Part shown: positions 14,898-23,159 of the stretch, in pieces
How positions within the stretch are numbered: the stretch's first letter is position 1
Layout: each line of letters starts with the position of its first letter
Assembly (NCBI GenBank): GCA_023141835.1
Contig: JAGLKG010000211.1
Location: 1 to 32,836, forward strand
Source of the DNA: Maribacter sp.
GTDB taxonomy: Bacteria; Bacteroidota; Bacteroidia; Flavobacteriales; Flavobacteriaceae
Length of the DNA: 32,836 bases
Reading direction: 5' to 3'
The notes under the pieces: generated by a model
What the model was told of the DNA's origin: nothing
The model's database searches: none
What the model saw: the letters and a program-made list of their open reading frames with translations, nothing else
Position numbers and translations under genes: made by a program

Positions 14898-15917
14898 TTA
14901 TTTTCCTTGATAATCCAGCAAGACCCCTTCACTGATCCATTTGGCAAGAGCTTGCCTATTATCAGGGTCCAATATTCTTAGTTGGTCCTTTTTGTTTCTA
15001 ATATTCCCAATTTCAATGTACGCCATTGCGGGTAAGGTCTGCTTTACAAGGTATAGGTTCCTATTTCCAAGCGTTCCCGAATATTCTCGATTAGGTTGGT
15101 ACTTTTTGTATTTTTTCTTGAACGTAGCATGAATACTTTCAGCAAGTTTTTTGCCACTTTTACTTTTTTCATGGTGATAGAAAAACACATCGATGTTCTG
15201 GCTCTTACTACGACTATCCACGTGGGTGACAATCAGTCTTTGATGTTGGCCCTTATGCGTTTTATACAGCTCGTTCACTATATCCACACGTTGTTTCAAA
15301 CGGGCCAATTGAACCAAGGGAATGGCTTTATCCGAGTAAGCAATCTCATCTTTATCCATTTTTAGAATTTTCCCATCACGAATCCCATCATCTTCATCCC
15401 TAATAATGACATATACCAAAGCCCCGTGTGAAATCAACTCCCTGGCCAACCGCAAGGTAATATCATAAGCATACTCATCCTCAGAAATAATACGCCCGTT
15501 ATATTGGGTAATTGCCCCAGGGTCTGGACCACCGTGACCAGATATCAAGTAATACACGGTTTCTTTTAAGCGTGAACTTTTGGCCGTTATTTCTGCATGT
15601 TTCTTACCGAATATTGGGTACAATGTGCCCTTGGTCAATTTTAGTTCCCCATTCTTAGCCTGACGAATTGCCGCAAGGGAGTCCGACCCTGGCAACAAAT
15701 AACTACGCCCTTGGTACAAATGAACGCCATCCCCAAGATTATCGCGATTAAGAGCTACAAAATCATCGAAGGATTTAGAGGGCTCCAACCCTTGTTTACG
15801 AAGTAGGGAATATATGCCATCGCCTTTTTCCGCCTTGACCGAAATAGATGAGTTCTGGGCCGTGGCCAACGAAACGGCCAATATTAGAAGAATGAATATT
15901 TTGTTTTTACCTTTCAA
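14898..15917 (-). CDS. N-acetylmuramoyl-L-alanine amidase (Amidase_3) with LysM-like N-terminus
   Basis: A zinc amidase that cleaves the amide bond between muramic acid and the stem peptide of peptidoglycan. The 339-residue protein has a signal peptide (cleavage after ATA, residue 20), a LysM-like segment (about 25-78: EKGDGIYSLLRKQGL to RSYLLPG), then the Amidase_3 domain. Putative zinc and catalytic residues are His128 in ISGHGGPDPGA, a Glu in ISEDEYAYD (144-152), His232 in VTHVDSR, and Glu302 in AYIEIGN. The usual SxHAN motif is replaced by THVDS, a divergence of this subgroup. It is the last gene of the run that begins with the Omp85 gene, 12 bases after a broken paralogue, consistent with a cell-wall remodelling unit. 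Confidence 0.85.
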   Translation of the reverse strand: MKGKNKIFILLILAVSLATAQNSSISVKAEKGDGIYSLLRKQGLEPSKSFDDFVALNRDNLGDGVHLYQGRSYLLPGSDSLAAIRQAKNGELKLTKGTLYPIFGKKHAEITAKSSRLKETVYYLISGHGGPDPGAITQYNGRIISEDEYAYDITLRLARELISHGALVYVIIRDEDDGIRDGKILKMDKDEIAYSDKAIPLVQLARLKQRVDIVNELYKTHKGQHQRLIVTHVDSRSKSQNIDVFFYHHEKSKSGKKLAESIHATFKKKYKKYQPNREYSGTLGNRNLYLVKQTLPAMAYIEIGNIRNKKDQLRILDPDNRQALAKWISEGVLLDYQGK

Positions 15918-15929
15918 ATGATACCTTTT

Positions 15930-16853
15930 CTAATTATCGTCAAACGTAAGTGTTGAATAATCGGATAAAATCCCACTGGTAATCAAATCAGCAATATTTC
16001 CTTTATTTGAGGAAACCATTAGGGCTTTCACTGTCTTATCACTATTTCTACCCATCTCTATAAATGTGATAGTAGGAAGAATATTTCTGGCAAATGAAAC
16101 CTCTTTAAAGTCCTTGAATATTTGGGAGTACTCTCCAATAGACTTATGTTTAACAGTGTTTCCACCAAGCACCTTTAAAATATTAATTGCCATTTTCTTC
16201 CCCTCCCTGCTCTCTGCATAATGTTAAACGGTGACCTCAGTTTTAAATTTGGTCAAATCATCATCTGCCTTAATGACCAATACTCTTTGATAGGCTCCAT
16301 TATGCCTTAAAAATCGCTTGTTCACCAAACTCGCAAAATCCATTAAATTCAAGGAATCATTCAGAGAATTGTCCAATACATAAACCCTAGCACCATGTTC
16401 CAACAATTTCTTCGCTATTCTTTGGGCAATTTCATCCTTTAACTTGGCTGAATCCACCTCGCTTCCATTGCTTTTATCAGTGATCAAATAGTATACCGCA
16501 TTTTGCAGCGTGCTATCCTTTCTTTTTAAAGAGGCTAGATTATCATTAAAAATCGGTGTTTCCTTGCCACCTGGCAACTGAATACTCAAACCCATATTTT
16601 TGAAAGAGTCGGGAGCATTGGGGATTAGATATTCCTTGCCAATGATCAAATGGCTACCGTTTTTAATCTTCTCCTCATTTAATTCAATGAACTTCGCATA
16701 ATACTTTACAATATCGATGCCTTGATTTCGTAAAACCGAAAAAATTCCATCTCCATTTTTAGCAGTTACAGTCAGCAGTGAGTCTTGGGCAGGCATTTTG
16801 CAAAAAATCAGCAATACAAGTATCGAAAGTAGGTGTTCTCTTTGAAAATTCAC
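15930..16853 (-). pseudogene. degenerate amidase paralogue interrupted by one in-frame TAA
   Basis: A 308-codon frame with a signal peptide (MNFQREHLLSILVLLIFCKM, then PAQ), a LysM-like segment (KNGDGIFSVLRNQGI to KEYLIPN) and an Amidase_3-like region, clearly homologous to the intact amidase that follows. The frame is broken only by TAA at 16224-16226, after residue 209; the same frame then continues for 97 codons (HYAESREGKK to the stop at 15930). In an ungapped alignment the TAA falls on Tyr247 of the neighbour (VFFYHHE), so a single third-base change (TAC or TAT to TAA) explains it. The zinc motif GHGG of the neighbour is here DKSNG, so the ancestor probably lacked catalysis. The later Glu (TFIEMG) is kept. 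It lies 26 bases after the Omp85 gene. Alternatives are a sequencing error, a translated 209-residue product, or stop-codon readthrough. Confidence 0.78.
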
Positions 16854-16879
16854 TGGTTAAGGTGTTTATACAAAGTTTA

Positions 16880-18142
16880 TCAAAAATACTGACCAATTCC
16901 AAATACAATTCCGCGGGAAGGGTTTTTGGTGATTCCATGGCCATAGTCAATTCTAAAAATGGCATTGAAAATTCGTTTGTGGATCAATCTCAACCCTACA
17001 CCGGGATAGACCCTTAGGTTTTCATGATCTCCAAAATCGCTAAAATCCCCGCCTGCATTTCGCCAGGATCCTCCATCAACGAACAGGTTTCCTTGTAAGA
17101 CGAACCATTTTTTGTCAACAATAGTGTGTCTGTATTCGGTGTTGAAAACAATGGCGGCGGTACCCCTATCGATTGTATTCCCTACGCCTCTAATATTCAA
17201 ATTGTTATCCACCGAAAACGGGGCAAAAGGAGTTTTCATATTACTGGCCAGACCCAATCGCAAGCGATTGGCCCAATTTCCATTGGTTCCCAATCTTTTA
17301 TAAAAAATGAAATCATTAAAACCTATTAAAAATTTTGGTAGGTTATCGTCGGTACTCCCCACGTATTGAAAATTGAGTGTGCTTCTAAATCCATTCAAAT
17401 ATTGATAATGGTACTCTATATCCTCAAAACCATAAATGAGTTTAATCAAATGTTTATCAACATTCAACTTCTGCGGAATATCAGATTGAGTTGCCCCTGA
17501 AAGGTATTCATAGTCCTCCGTGAACAGACTAAACCCAAGCTCCACTCTATTTTTAAAGTTGACCTCATAAAGCCCCATGACCTCCAAACCATTATTCCCA
17601 TACTTATAATCTGCTGTGGTATTGTTGAAGAAAATAGGCTCTTGAGTAGCAAAATCATTGTAGCTCACTGACAGGCCCAGCTCTTTCGAAAAGAGATATG
17701 GTGCCCTTAGATTTAAACCGTAGGAATTAAATACATCATATTGATAAAAACCTCCCAAAGTTATGTTCTTTCCTAACAAATTAAATTCCTGAAGTCCTAT
17801 TCTAAATGCAAAATCATCATTGGACGAAGTAAAAAGGTTTGCAAAGGGAATCAAAGTAAAGTTCTCTTCGATATTGATGATAACATCGTAACTACCCAAA
17901 TCTGTTTTAAAGGTTTGATAGTAGGCGTGGGAAACAGATGGAAGCCTTTTAAGCCTCACAATATCCTCTTCAAGTACTAAGGAGTCTAATACGAACCCCG
18001 CCCCAGAGTTTATTAACTTTTTAATAAATGACGTACGGATTCTTTTGGCGCCCTTTATTTTGACATCTGCAATTATAGGCTGTTGTGCCGCTCCAAATAA
18101 AAAAATAAAGAATAGAATAAAAAATACATACGTCTTTATCAT
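16880..18142 (-). CDS. short Omp85/BamA-like outer-membrane protein
   Basis: A 420-residue surface-antigen family (Omp85) protein. It has a signal peptide (to about residue 19), one POTRA-like domain (about 22-95: IIADVKIKGAKRIRTSFI and YDVIINIEEN), then a barrel to the C-terminus. The Omp85 signature appears as NIRGVGN near 319, in place of the more common IRGF/IRGY, and the protein ends in an aromatic residue (IGQYF), as outer-membrane barrels do. BamA has five POTRAs and is about twice as long, so this is not the essential assembly factor. It may be a small translocator or a two-partner-like barrel. It heads the run with the two amidase genes. Confidence 0.83.
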   Translation of the reverse strand: MIKTYVFFILFFIFLFGAAQQPIIADVKIKGAKRIRTSFIKKLINSGAGFVLDSLVLEEDIVRLKRLPSVSHAYYQTFKTDLGSYDVIINIEENFTLIPFANLFTSSNDDFAFRIGLQEFNLLGKNITLGGFYQYDVFNSYGLNLRAPYLFSKELGLSVSYNDFATQEPIFFNNTTADYKYGNNGLEVMGLYEVNFKNRVELGFSLFTEDYEYLSGATQSDIPQKLNVDKHLIKLIYGFEDIEYHYQYLNGFRSTLNFQYVGSTDDNLPKFLIGFNDFIFYKRLGTNGNWANRLRLGLASNMKTPFAPFSVDNNLNIRGVGNTIDRGTAAIVFNTEYRHTIVDKKWFVLQGNLFVDGGSWRNAGGDFSDFGDHENLRVYPGVGLRLIHKRIFNAIFRIDYGHGITKNPSRGIVFGIGQYF

Positions 18143-18165
18143 AGTGAGCCAAAAACCTTATACCC

Positions 18166-18173
18166 CAAAGATA
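18166..18173 (-). promoter_or_regulatory. -7 promoter box before the Omp85 gene
   Basis: On the minus strand TATCTTTG matches TAnnTTTG, 23 bases before the ATG at 18142. A TTTG occurs 14 bases further upstream (18188-18191), slightly closer than the usual spacing. It would separate the Omp85-amidase genes from the lipoprotein and GH113 genes upstream. Confidence 0.45.
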
Positions 18174-18220
18174 AGTTTAAGATATTACAAAGGCGTCACG
18201 AAACGACCATGATATTCATA

Positions 18221-18946
18221 CTATTTCAATTCAAAATCCACAACCGAAAATTGATTTACCCAATTGTCCTCACTTACGCCCATCAGGGTAAAGCTATAAT
18301 TCGTGTTATTCATTAAACTTGGTGGGGCGTTCTTGGTGATATTCAAAACCACGTTGCCCAATTCATAATAAGTAAACATCCTTTCAAAAGTGTAGGTCCC
18401 AGAAAGTAAATTATCTTGGGCATTGGAAACTATTTGAAAATATATTTTAGTATCATCATATAGACCGTCGTCCCATGAAAAAACTGGCATATTCAAGGAA
18501 GTATCAATACTAGTATTCTGAGGTAAATACTCAGTGGGTTTTGACCTATGCTTCAAATGAATGGGATTGCTCAAATGCGTCTTCCCATCTTCTTCAAACG
18601 CAACAATTACCCATTTTTCAGCTTGGGCATCTACTTCGAACTTTTTTAGATAACCATTAAAAATATCGAACAGAGAATAATCTACAAAAGAGTAATTATT
18701 AAAATCGTTCTTATCGACCAAGTTGTTCTCTGTCTCAAAATATTGGATATTGACCGCTCCATCTCTCGGATATAAAAAAACACTTACCAAATTATCGTTC
18801 TCATTACTGGCAGCACAAGCAATAACATTATCCAAGACAATTTCCCTTTCACCCAGAAGGCTTTCCAGAGTGTCTTCGTTATTGATTCCATCAGTTGAAC
18901 AACCTAGGAATAAACAAATAACAATAAGGAATCCAAGCCGAAACAT
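18221..18946 (-). CDS. lipoprotein of unknown function
   Basis: A 241-residue protein from the ATG at 18946, which lies one base after the stop of the GH113-like gene. It begins MFRLGFLIVICLFLGCS, a lipoprotein signal with Cys16. The mature part is rich in Asp, Asn and aromatic residues with strand-like periodicity, as in Ig-like or fibronectin-type modules (for example FSWDDGLYDDTKIYFQIVSN). I recognise no catalytic motif. Translational coupling to the GH113-like hydrolase suggests the two lipoproteins act together at the cell surface, perhaps as a binding partner. A longer frame continues upstream across the GH113 gene but has no signal peptide and is rejected. Confidence 0.75.
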   Translation of the reverse strand: MFRLGFLIVICLFLGCSTDGINNEDTLESLLGEREIVLDNVIACAASNENDNLVSVFLYPRDGAVNIQYFETENNLVDKNDFNNYSFVDYSLFDIFNGYLKKFEVDAQAEKWVIVAFEEDGKTHLSNPIHLKHRSKPTEYLPQNTSIDTSLNMPVFSWDDGLYDDTKIYFQIVSNAQDNLLSGTYTFERMFTYYELGNVVLNITKNAPPSLMNNTNYSFTLMGVSEDNWVNQFSVVDFELK

Positions 18947-18947
18947 A

Positions 18948-19949
18948 TTAGTACATCTCATAGAAATCCCGGATAACCTCTTGTGCAGGTTTATTCTGAG
19001 GCGTAAACCTGTTATCTCCACCACCTCCTGCTTTTTCATGGTGTATAAACCATTTCCAAACATACCCCCCTGCAAACCAATCCTCGCTCCAGAATTCCTC
19101 AAAGATTGCTTTTTTGGCATTTGCCTGCCCAACTAAATTCACATTGTCATCATTCCGATCTACCAACCATGGCTTTTTAGCCGTATAATCCATACTTCGA
19201 TACCCGTATTCAGTAAAAATAATAGGCCGGCCTTTCTCTTCAGAGAGGTCATTCATTTTGTTTTTATGCTTTTGCCATCCCAGACGTAATTGTTCTACGG
19301 TTGGTGTTCTTTCCTTTGATAAAGGAAAATAAGCATCAATACCTATGAAATCCATATCCTCCCAAAATGTGGTTCTTGAATATTCATCCCAATTTGCGGC
19401 ATAGGTTAATTTCCCATTATAAACCTCTCGGATTTTCCTGATTAAGTCTTTCCAAAATATCGGTCTATTTGCTACAAATTGCTCCAATTCTGTTCCTATG
19501 CAGAAAAGCGCGGTATTTGTTTCCTGGGCCAAAACCGCATGGGCCAAAATAAACTTCTCATAAGATGCTTCCAGATTTTTCCAATCCGCTTCGGATTCCA
19601 TCTTCAGCGTGCCAGTAAACACTCCCCGCCAAATCCATATCTGTGGCTTCAACATTACTTCTATTCCATTTTTATGAAGTATTTCAATATACTGCTTGGC
19701 CCCGCTCTTTGTCTCACCAAACCACTGTCTTTCTGTGTCAAAAATTATTTCGGGTGAATCTATTTCACGAATGAACCCAAAGGGCATAACAGCCGCATGG
19801 TTGGCATGTATATTCAATATCTCATTAACATGATGTTGGCCTACCTTTTCCCTAGAAGCGACAAAGCTGACGCCATTAATTTTTTCCTTGACCTGGCTTG
19901 CACAGGAAAACTGTAAAAAACAAATTATCAATAGCCCTAGGTTCCTCAT
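18948..19949 (-). CDS. GH113-like glycoside hydrolase lipoprotein
   Basis: A 333-residue (beta/alpha)8-type protein with a lipoprotein signal (LQFSC, Cys16). The layout resembles GH113 beta-mannanases and GTA TIM-barrel hydrolases: MPFGFI (55-60), KPQIWIW (101-107), the acid/base candidate Glu154 in FCIGTELEQF, FIGIDAYFPL (201-210), and the nucleophile candidate Glu247 in IIFTEYGYRS. WKWFIHHE near the C-terminus fits strand 8. Two glutamates about 93 residues apart after strands 4 and 7 are typical of clan GH-A. The substrate is uncertain; beta-1,4-mannan is known for GH113, but related proteins may have other substrates. It sits downstream of a beta-barrel gene and one base before a lipoprotein gene. 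Confidence 0.82.
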   Translation of the reverse strand: MRNLGLLIICFLQFSCASQVKEKINGVSFVASREKVGQHHVNEILNIHANHAAVMPFGFIREIDSPEIIFDTERQWFGETKSGAKQYIEILHKNGIEVMLKPQIWIWRGVFTGTLKMESEADWKNLEASYEKFILAHAVLAQETNTALFCIGTELEQFVANRPIFWKDLIRKIREVYNGKLTYAANWDEYSRTTFWEDMDFIGIDAYFPLSKERTPTVEQLRLGWQKHKNKMNDLSEEKGRPIIFTEYGYRSMDYTAKKPWLVDRNDDNVNLVGQANAKKAIFEEFWSEDWFAGGYVWKWFIHHEKAGGGGDNRFTPQNKPAQEVIRDFYEMY

Positions 19950-19995
19950 TCATCCTCGATTAAAGTTCTAAATGTAAGGCATTTAGAATTACTTA

Positions 19996-20880
19996 CTATA
20001 AAATAGCCCGCAATCCTATGTTAAAAGTTTGGCCTAAACCCGTATTGTTTCCTCTTAAAAAGTTAGTGTAAAGGACCTCGACATTCAAGGCATTTGTTAA
20101 TTGATATTTGGCGCCACCACCCATCGCTGTATAATCTTGCGTAAAATTATTGCCCAAATCCAATCGTTGGGAATGCTGTGCCAGAACCAATAGGGTGAAT
20201 TTAGAGCTCGGAAAATAACTCAAAAACAAACCAGGGGCCAAATTGAAGCTGTTGTTGGCAAAGCTATTGCCAGCCTTTCCAACACTCAATTCAGAGTTTA
20301 ACTCGGCAAACAACTGCCATTCATTTCCTAGGAAAGTATGGTCGTAATAAAAACGATTTTGCCAAACATATCCTTTTTGATCTAAAAACACGCCATTTTC
20401 AGTCTCATTATCCACCAATGGGATGAAAAATGAACTTTGGATGGAAAAATTACTTGCCGAAGCAAAAGGAACAAACTTCACTGACGGGGCAATAGAGGTA
20501 ATCCCCGAGCGTGCCAAACCATCCTTCCCACCAAACTTAAAAACATCAAAGGCCTTTTGATCATTTATTACATTGCTACGTATTTCAACGATAGCTCCTA
20601 TATTCCAACTTTTTGTATTGCCCACACCGCTATACACTTCAATGGTCGATGTAAAAAATGTGGCACGAGGAATACGACCAACTTCAAAAGTACTTCTCGT
20701 TTCTGTATATAGGTTATTAAACCATTTTAAGTCCCATTGGCCCTTACCAACCAACTTCGATGGGGTGTACTGCTGAATATTACTTTGTTGTGGTATGGCT
20801 TGCTCATCATTTTGAGCTACGGCAGTAAATGACACAAGTATAATAAGCAATGACCCTAGAAAGTTCTTCGTTGTTTGCAT
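19996..20880 (-). CDS. outer-membrane beta-barrel protein, function unknown
   Basis: A 294-residue protein with a signal peptide ending AVA (about residue 22). The mature part is amphipathic strands with many aromatic residues (WDLKWFNNLYTE, WQLFAELNSELSVG, FTLLVLAQHSQRLDLG) and a C-terminal strand NIGLRAIL. This is compatible with a 12- to 14-strand barrel. I cannot name a family with confidence; it looks like the barrels annotated as putative transporters or alpha-amylase-like barrels in Bacteroidota. It is 46 bases before the GH113-like gene and 21 bases after the DUF547 gene, probably one transcript. Confidence 0.72.
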   Translation of the reverse strand: MQTTKNFLGSLLIILVSFTAVAQNDEQAIPQQSNIQQYTPSKLVGKGQWDLKWFNNLYTETRSTFEVGRIPRATFFTSTIEVYSGVGNTKSWNIGAIVEIRSNVINDQKAFDVFKFGGKDGLARSGITSIAPSVKFVPFASASNFSIQSSFFIPLVDNETENGVFLDQKGYVWQNRFYYDHTFLGNEWQLFAELNSELSVGKAGNSFANNSFNLAPGLFLSYFPSSKFTLLVLAQHSQRLDLGNNFTQDYTAMGGGAKYQLTNALNVEVLYTNFLRGNNTGLGQTFNIGLRAIL

Positions 20881-20901
20881 TTCTTTTTCTTTAATTGATT
20901 T

Positions 20902-21621
20902 TTAATGTATTTCATTTAGGGTCCAATTATACTTATAGTAAGAAACCTTCGCTTTTGCAGGTAATTTTTCTGTTCTGTATGTGTTGATATAGTCAACAAG
21001 CCTTTGACCTCCTTTAGTAAAGTCCTTCTTATACCATTCAAATATTTGCGATATCCTTACTTTGTTCTTGACTACCTTAATAAAATCAGGGTCGTTCAAT
21101 GCAGATTGTGTTTGTCGTTCTAATTGGTCATCTAATGTCAAGGGCATATAGGCCTTGTTTATAATGGGCGGACAGCCAAGACCTGCACAAACAAGCACAA
21201 AATGAAAACGGGGTTCTCTTGGAAATTCAGCCCTAAGCATTTTATGTTCTATATCATTCAGGCTTATATGCTCGCCCCCAATTTCGTGTTTGGTAACATC
21301 AAAAAATCCAGCTATGTCCAACGGTGATTTGATGGGGTAATTCTCTACGACTCCTTTAATGACCAATAAGTTGTATCCGTTGATCCAAAAGGCCTGGTAT
21401 TCGGTAGGATCTTCCTTTGATATTCTAATTTCTTTGACCAAATCAAGCACATTATTGAGCGAATTAGTATTCTTACCTATCGCTTTGTAATCGACTCTAC
21501 CATCCTTTACATAGGTGCTGAAAAACACATCGGCTTGCGCAAAATATTCTTCTTTTTCCTGTCCTTTAACTATGAAAACGGTTAATAAACAAATTAGGCC
21601 AACAGCAGATCTTTTAAACAT
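20902..21621 (-). CDS. exported DUF547 protein (second copy)
   Basis: A 239-residue secreted DUF547 protein with a signal peptide (cleavage near VKG-Q, residue 20). It has the same blocks as the copy at 13445-14191: YQAFWINGYNLLVIKGVVEN, LNDIEHKML, HFVLVCAGLGCPPI (two Cys five residues apart), FEWYKKDF and YYKYNWTLNE. The copies align along their length but differ at most positions, so this is an old duplication or separate acquisition. It is divergent from the FAD oxidoreductase-polyferredoxin genes, with 182 bases between, and leads the minus-strand envelope run. Function unknown. Confidence 0.82.
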   Translation of the reverse strand: MFKRSAVGLICLLTVFIVKGQEKEEYFAQADVFFSTYVKDGRVDYKAIGKNTNSLNNVLDLVKEIRISKEDPTEYQAFWINGYNLLVIKGVVENYPIKSPLDIAGFFDVTKHEIGGEHISLNDIEHKMLRAEFPREPRFHFVLVCAGLGCPPIINKAYMPLTLDDQLERQTQSALNDPDFIKVVKNKVRISQIFEWYKKDFTKGGQRLVDYINTYRTEKLPAKAKVSYYKYNWTLNEIH

Positions 21622-21640
21622 TTGTATAAAATTTAATCAT

Positions 21641-21648
21641 CAAATGTA
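21641..21648 (-). promoter_or_regulatory. -7 promoter box before the DUF547 gene
   Basis: Minus-strand TACATTTG matches TAnnTTTG and ends 19 bases before the ATG at 21621. No clear -33 box is seen. The 182-base divergent region (21622-21803) otherwise holds AT-rich sequence with a weaker box TATATTTA (21760-21767) in the opposite direction. Confidence 0.5.
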
Positions 21649-21803
21649 CTTTATGTCGATGTACTTCTGAATGTCTTACATCAAGTTCTCGAATTCAAAT
21701 TACCTCAAAATATATCACATAATTATAACAGAATTAAAATACCTTGAAAATTAAGTTCCTATATTTAGTTGCGACATAAGTCCTGACAATTAACAAAAAC
21801 CAT

Positions 21804-23150
21804 ATGGAACACATAGTCATTATCGGCAATGGAATCTCTGGGGTAACCGCTGCTAGACATATTCGAAAACTTTCTGACAATAAAATTACGATCATATCGG
21901 CGGAAAGCGATTATTTTTTCTCCCGTACAGCTCTTATGTATGTCTATATGGGTCATATGAAGTTCGAGCACACCCAACCTTACGAAGATTGGTTCTGGAA
22001 AAAAAATAGGATAGAACTTCTTAAAGGTTTTGTTGAAAGTATAAACTATCGGGAAAAGAGACTTCATTTAAAAGGTGCACCTGACGTTGAATACGACAAA
22101 TTAATCATTGCGACAGGTTCAAAGTCAAATAAGTTTGGGTGGCCAGGTCAAGATTTAGAGGGCGTTCAGGGCCTTTATTCAAAGCAAGACCTAGAAAATT
22201 TGGAAAACTATGCCCCGAACAACAAAATTTGCAAACGTGCCGTCATCGTTGGAGGTGGTTTAATTGGAATTGAACTGGCCGAAATGCTTCGAAGCCGGGA
22301 AATTCCTGTCACTTTCTTGGTCCGGGAAAGTAGTTTTTGGAATGTGGTGTTACCTTCAGGAGAATCTAATTTAATCAACGAACATATTCTGGAACACCAT
22401 ATCGATCTACGTTTATCTACCAATTTGGTTGAAATAATCACTGATGAAAATGGAAGGGCCAAAGCAGTTACTACTGACAAAGGAGAAACCATTGAATGCA
22501 ATTTTGTCGGACTAACTGCGGGCGTATCACCCAATATCGATTTTTTAAGGGAAAGTGGTATCGAACTGAGTCGTGGTGTAAAAGTCAATCGTCTATTGGA
22601 AACCAATATCAAGGATATCTACGCTATTGGAGATTGTGCGGAACAACATGAGGCCATCGGGAGCCGTAGGCCTATTGAAGCGGTCTGGTACACCGGCAGA
22701 ATGATGGGCGAGACTGTTGCACAAACCATCTGTGGTCGAGAAACCGAATATAAACCCGGACACTGGTTCAATTCGGCCAAATTCCTGGATTTAGAATACC
22801 AAACCTATGGTTGGGTATTCAGCGAGCAGATAAAAAAAGATTATGAAAAGCATTTTCATTGGCGGCATTCTAAAGAGAAAATCTGCATTACAATTGCTTA
22901 CCACGCTGATACCAATGAATTTTTAGGGATTAATACCTTTGGAATACGGATGCGCCATGAAATTTTTAACCGCTGGCTGACCGAAAGGAGACAATTGGAC
23001 TATGTAATGGAATATTTAAAGGATGCCAATTTTGACCCTGAATTCTATGCACAATATGAGTCTGAGATTGTGGAACGGTTCAATTCAGAACTCGGAATGC
23101 ACATTGAACTTAAAAGGAAAAGTTGGAAACGTATTTTTAAAACAGCATAA
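21804..23150 (+). CDS. NAD(P)/FAD-dependent oxidoreductase (Pyr_redox_2)
   Basis: A 448-residue flavoprotein with two dinucleotide folds: FAD-binding IIGNGISGVTAARHI (6-20), the LIIATGSKSN block (100-109), NAD(P)-binding VIVGGGLIGIELAEML (147-162) and the second FAD motif IYAIGDCAE (272-280). The order is that of ferredoxin or nitrite reductase-type FAD reductases. The C-terminal 150 residues (from about 300) are not the usual dimerisation domain: they contain a conserved-looking aromatic and His-rich stretch (KHFHWRHSKEK) and an acidic tail. It precedes the membrane polyferredoxin gene by 9 bases, so it probably passes electrons between NAD(P)H and the Fe-S protein. The final acceptor is unknown. 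Confidence 0.87.
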   Translation: MEHIVIIGNGISGVTAARHIRKLSDNKITIISAESDYFFSRTALMYVYMGHMKFEHTQPYEDWFWKKNRIELLKGFVESINYREKRLHLKGAPDVEYDKLIIATGSKSNKFGWPGQDLEGVQGLYSKQDLENLENYAPNNKICKRAVIVGGGLIGIELAEMLRSREIPVTFLVRESSFWNVVLPSGESNLINEHILEHHIDLRLSTNLVEIITDENGRAKAVTTDKGETIECNFVGLTAGVSPNIDFLRESGIELSRGVKVNRLLETNIKDIYAIGDCAEQHEAIGSRRPIEAVWYTGRMMGETVAQTICGRETEYKPGHWFNSAKFLDLEYQTYGWVFSEQIKKDYEKHFHWRHSKEKICITIAYHADTNEFLGINTFGIRMRHEIFNRWLTERRQLDYVMEYLKDANFDPEFYAQYESEIVERFNSELGMHIELKRKSWKRIFKTA

Positions 23151-23159
23151 GGCAAGTAT

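Noticed and set aside
18221-19132. Long reading frame extending the lipoprotein upstream across the GH113-like gene
   Set aside because: The extension has no signal peptide and overlaps a well-supported gene; the internal ATG at 18946 gives a clean lipoprotein signal one base after the GH113 stop.
18723-19136. 137-codon plus-strand frame opposite the lipoprotein and GH113-like genes
   Set aside because: Antisense to two well-supported genes, low-complexity composition and no recognisable domain.
22208-22612. 134-codon minus-strand frame inside the FAD oxidoreductase gene
   Set aside because: Antisense to conserved NAD(P)-binding motifs; no domain recognised.
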